DNA of 6,993 bases from Gemmatimonadota bacterium (GTDB lineage Bacteria; Gemmatimonadota; Gemmatimonadetes; Longimicrobiales; Gaopeijiaceae), in NCBI GenBank assembly GCA_007127575.1, contig SKZC01000405.1:1-6993 (forward strand). The letters are read 5' to 3'. This document shows, in pieces, positions 5,023-6,993 of this stretch. The translations under genes were made by a program, and so were the position numbers. The notes beneath the pieces were generated by a model. The model saw only the letters and a program-made list of their open reading frames with translations, was not told the DNA's origin and searched no databases. Position 1 is the first letter of the stretch, and each line of letters starts with the position of its first letter.

Positions 5023-6644
5023 GACTCGGGCGCGGTGGCCAGGAGCTCCAGGTTCGTCCTGACCACTTCGTTGCCGGGGTTCAGCTCCAGGGCTCTTTGC
5101 CACAGCCCCAGTGCCCAGTCCCGATCCCCATCCTTGTAGGCCAGGTTCCCCAACTTGAGGTAGATATCGTCACCCAGCTTGGGGTCCAGACGAATGGCTC
5201 GCTCGTAATGAGCCCGGGCTCCGGCCTGATCCCCGCGGCGGTAGGCCAGGTCCCCGAGGTTCTTGTGGGCCTGGGGAGGTGTGGGGGATTCCGAGACGGC
5301 TCGCAGATACAGGGCTTCCGCGGCCTCCGTCTCTCCCCTCCGCTCCAGCACCACTCCGAGATTCACCAGAATGGCCCCCTCGCCCGGATAGTGCGCCAGC
5401 CCCTCACGCCCCACCGACAGGGCGGCGTCGGTGCGACCGGAGGTGGCCTCCGCCAGGAGTCGGAAGGCATAGTAGAGCGGGGAAAATGGAGCCCTCCCGG
5501 ATCTCCGACGATAGCGCTCCAGGTGCTCCCTGGCGGCATCGGGCCGTCCGGCCTTGAGGTGAACGATTCCCTGACTCAACAACACCGCTTTGTTCTCGGC
5601 TCCAACGTTCCGGGCCCGATCCAGCGCCTGAAGCGCTTCATCCCACCGACCCAGGTCCTCCAGCACCAGGGCCAGGTTCTGGAGGGTACCGGCGGTGGGA
5701 GAACGTCCCTGGGCCAGGGTGACGAGATGCTCCAGCGCCTCCTCGGATCGTCCGTCTCGCATGCATATGAGAGCCAGCCGGCGGCGGGCCTCCGGAAGCT
5801 CCTCCTCGCCATCCAGCGCAGCCATGAGCTCCCGCTCCGCGTCCTCGAACATCCCGGCCCGGTAGAAGGCCAGCCCCAGGTTGAGGTGCTGGTGATGCGG
5901 AGACCCGTCCCCCTCATCCGGGCGGGATGGGGTCTTCCTCCCCGCCCCCTGAGCGTATCCCGCCTGCAGCAGCCCGAAGATGGCCTTCGCCACGTCGAAC
6001 TCCACCAGCCCGGACTCAGCCACGATCTCCCGGACCGTTCGCTGTCCATCCAGGAGGGGGAGGATCTTCTTCTGCTCCTCGGTGAGCTCCACATCTTCCG
6101 CGCCCCGGGGATCACGTTCCAGCGAGAAGATGAGATCCATGGAGGGGATCTTCTTCTCGATGAGGCTCCATTCGTCCACCCGCCGGGCTCCTTCCAGCAG
6201 GAGGCTTTCCGCATTGATGGAGACCTTCAGCGCACCGGCCTCGGGCTTCTGCTCGGGATCGAAGTGAAAGCTTCCCTGGCTCCAGGCGAAGAGGTGGTAA
6301 ACCGCCTCTTCGATCTGGACGGTGATGAAACGGTTCAACTCCTCTTCAGTGAGAGCCCCCCGGGAAACCAACACCTGGCCCAGTCGCTTCCCCGGTTGGT
6401 GGGCCTGAGCCTCCATGGCCTGGGACAGCTCGTCCCGGTCGATGACCTGGTTTCTGACCAGCAGCTCCCCCAGGCGGTCGGGCCGGTTCAGAATGGATGC
6501 GTACGTGACCTTCCCTCCCTCGAAGTAGACATAGCCGAAGTTGGACCGATCCGTCACCGTGAGGCAGCCCGTCTTTCCCCCCATCGCCAGGAGCTGACAG
6601 ATATCCGCCAGGTTCACATCGGCCAGTGAGCCTTCGATGGCCAT
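5019..6644 (-). CDS. DUF4388 (PATAN) domain protein with C-terminal TPR array
   Basis: A 541-residue cytoplasmic protein. Residues 1-60 carry the DUF4388/PATAN signature: SLADVNLADICQLLAMGGKTGCLTV, then GYVYFEGGKVTYAS, then DRLGELLV. Residues 67-127 form the following helical segment (IDRDELSQAMEAQ, RLGQVLVSRGALTEEELN, then EEAVYHLFAWSQGSFHF), and the block ends near 160 with LLLEGARRVDEW. A winged-helix-like segment (LTEEQKKILPLLDGQRTVREIV, to about 232) is followed by a charged linker and TPR-type helix pairs from 252 to 535, clearest at 319-349, 424-454 and 457-488 (AHKNLGDLAYRRGD, YERAIRLDP). PATAN proteins are adaptors in two-component, gliding and cell-polarity-like signalling; TPRs bind partners. 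Start: ATG at 6644 has AGGAGGT six bases upstream; a longer frame to 6719 adds 25 Gly/Pro-rich residues without support. It is coupled to genes on both sides (TGATG upstream, ATGA downstream). Confidence 0.92.
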   Translation of the reverse strand: MAIEGSLADVNLADICQLLAMGGKTGCLTVTDRSNFGYVYFEGGKVTYASILNRPDRLGELLVRNQVIDRDELSQAMEAQAHQPGKRLGQVLVSRGALTEEELNRFITVQIEEAVYHLFAWSQGSFHFDPEQKPEAGALKVSINAESLLLEGARRVDEWSLIEKKIPSMDLIFSLERDPRGAEDVELTEEQKKILPLLDGQRTVREIVAESGLVEFDVAKAIFGLLQAGYAQGAGRKTPSRPDEGDGSPHHQHLNLGLAFYRAGMFEDAERELMAALDGEEELPEARRRLALICMRDGRSEEALEHLVTLAQGRSPTAGTLQNLALVLEDLGRWDEALQALDRARNVGAENKAVLLSQGIVHLKAGRPDAAREHLERYRRRSGRAPFSPLYYAFRLLAEATSGRTDAALSVGREGLAHYPGEGAILVNLGVVLERRGETEAAEALYLRAVSESPTPPQAHKNLGDLAYRRGDQAGARAHYERAIRLDPKLGDDIYLKLGNLAYKDGDRDWALGLWQRALELNPGNEVVRTNLELLATAPES

Positions 6645-6993
6645 CAGTCCACCTCCTCCACCATCCGGTCCTCCAGACGGGGCCAACGCCACACGACCTT
6701 CTCGGGGTTCGGACTCCACGGCTCCCCGCGACGCCCTTCCTCTCCTTCGGGCACCGGCGGCTCCACCACCACGTCGGAAGCCTCTTCCATGGCTCCCTCT
6801 CGCCCCAGCCCGGCCAGCTTCCGGATGGCAGCCAGCGGGTCGTCGGCTTCGTCAGGGGCTTCGGCGTCGTGCGCCTCCTCGGCGTGGGGGGCCGAGCCGG
6901 ACCCGGACGGGGTGGACGGGTTCTCGCGACCCGCAGGGGTCGATTCCCCAGCCCCGGAAACGGGGGCAACGTCCATGAAAGGGTCCGGATCGG
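6644..6993 (-). CDS. Acidic, low-complexity C-terminal part of an unidentified protein
   Basis: The frame is open to the right edge of the window, so this is probably the end of a gene whose N-terminal part lies outside; an internal ATG at 6976 could also be the start. The visible part (115 residues) is rich in Glu, Asp, Ala, Pro and Gly and looks disordered. A possible short helix sits in the middle (DPLAAIRKLAGLGREGAMEEA), and the C-terminus is denser and tryptophan-containing (EKVVWRWPRLEDRMVEEVD). That tail could be a docking peptide. I recognise no family. Its TGA stop shares the A with the ATG of the DUF4388-TPR gene (TGATG), and its last codons hold that gene's ribosome site, so the two are surely co-transcribed. 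DUF4388 genes often neighbour Roadblock/LC7 or small GTPase genes, but nothing here proves that. Confidence 0.68.
   Translation of the reverse strand, partial: DPDPFMDVAPVSGAGESTPAGRENPSTPSGSGSAPHAEEAHDAEAPDEADDPLAAIRKLAGLGREGAMEEASDVVVEPPVPEGEEGRRGEPWSPNPEKVVWRWPRLEDRMVEEVD
6651..6657 (-). promoter_or_regulatory. Consensus ribosome binding site deciding the DUF4388-TPR start
   Basis: AGGAGGT on the minus strand lies six bases before the ATG at 6644. It is a full match to the anti-Shine-Dalgarno core and is embedded in the last codons of the preceding gene. It strongly favours the 6644 start over the longer alternative at 6719. Confidence 0.8.

Noticed and set aside
5097..6629. 510-codon plus-strand open frame opposite the DUF4388-TPR gene
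   Set aside because: It is the antisense shadow of a well-recognised gene. High GC at third positions keeps the opposite frame open, and its product has no family features or ribosome site.

Overview
This is a GC-rich, gene-dense bacterial chromosomal window with seven complete protein genes, two partial genes at the edges and one tRNA. The strong GC bias at third codon positions, the DUF4388 (PATAN)-TPR protein, the tRNA without an encoded CCA end and the Na/Pi symporter would suit Gemmatimonadota, myxobacteria or a similar soil or aquatic lineage. That placement is inference from gene style only. There is no phage, insertion sequence, CRISPR array or rRNA.

Left block (1-1697, minus strand): an NAD(P)-binding epimerase/dehydratase-like protein of the YeeZ type lies upstream of, and 24 bases from, a Na+/phosphate cotransporter that runs off the left edge. 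The pair is probably co-transcribed. A gene-free stretch (1698-2032) separates it from a divergent gene.

Middle block (2033-3560, plus strand): first comes an exported protein of unknown function with six cysteines confined to its C-terminal half. It is followed by a compact hicB-hicA toxin-antitoxin pair, antitoxin first, with overlapping GTGA stop/start.

Right block (3621-6993, minus strand), in transcription order: the acidic, low-complexity C-terminal part of an unidentified protein; a DUF4388/PATAN protein with a long TPR array; a membrane-anchored HExxH metallopeptidase-like protein; a small two-helix membrane protein; and tRNA-Val(UAC). The first three are coupled by TGATG and ATGA overlaps and look like one operon. 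A good sigma70-like promoter then precedes the small membrane protein, and its predicted transcription start lies almost on the ATG. The stop codon of that protein shares its last base with the first base of tRNA-Val, so 5' maturation of the tRNA would cut the mRNA inside its own stop codon.

Most of the window is ordinary housekeeping-type DNA. The least ordinary element is the promoter / near-leaderless membrane protein / tRNA unit at 3621-4000. Next are the co-translated DUF4388-TPR plus membrane-peptidase operon and the unidentified six-cysteine secreted protein.
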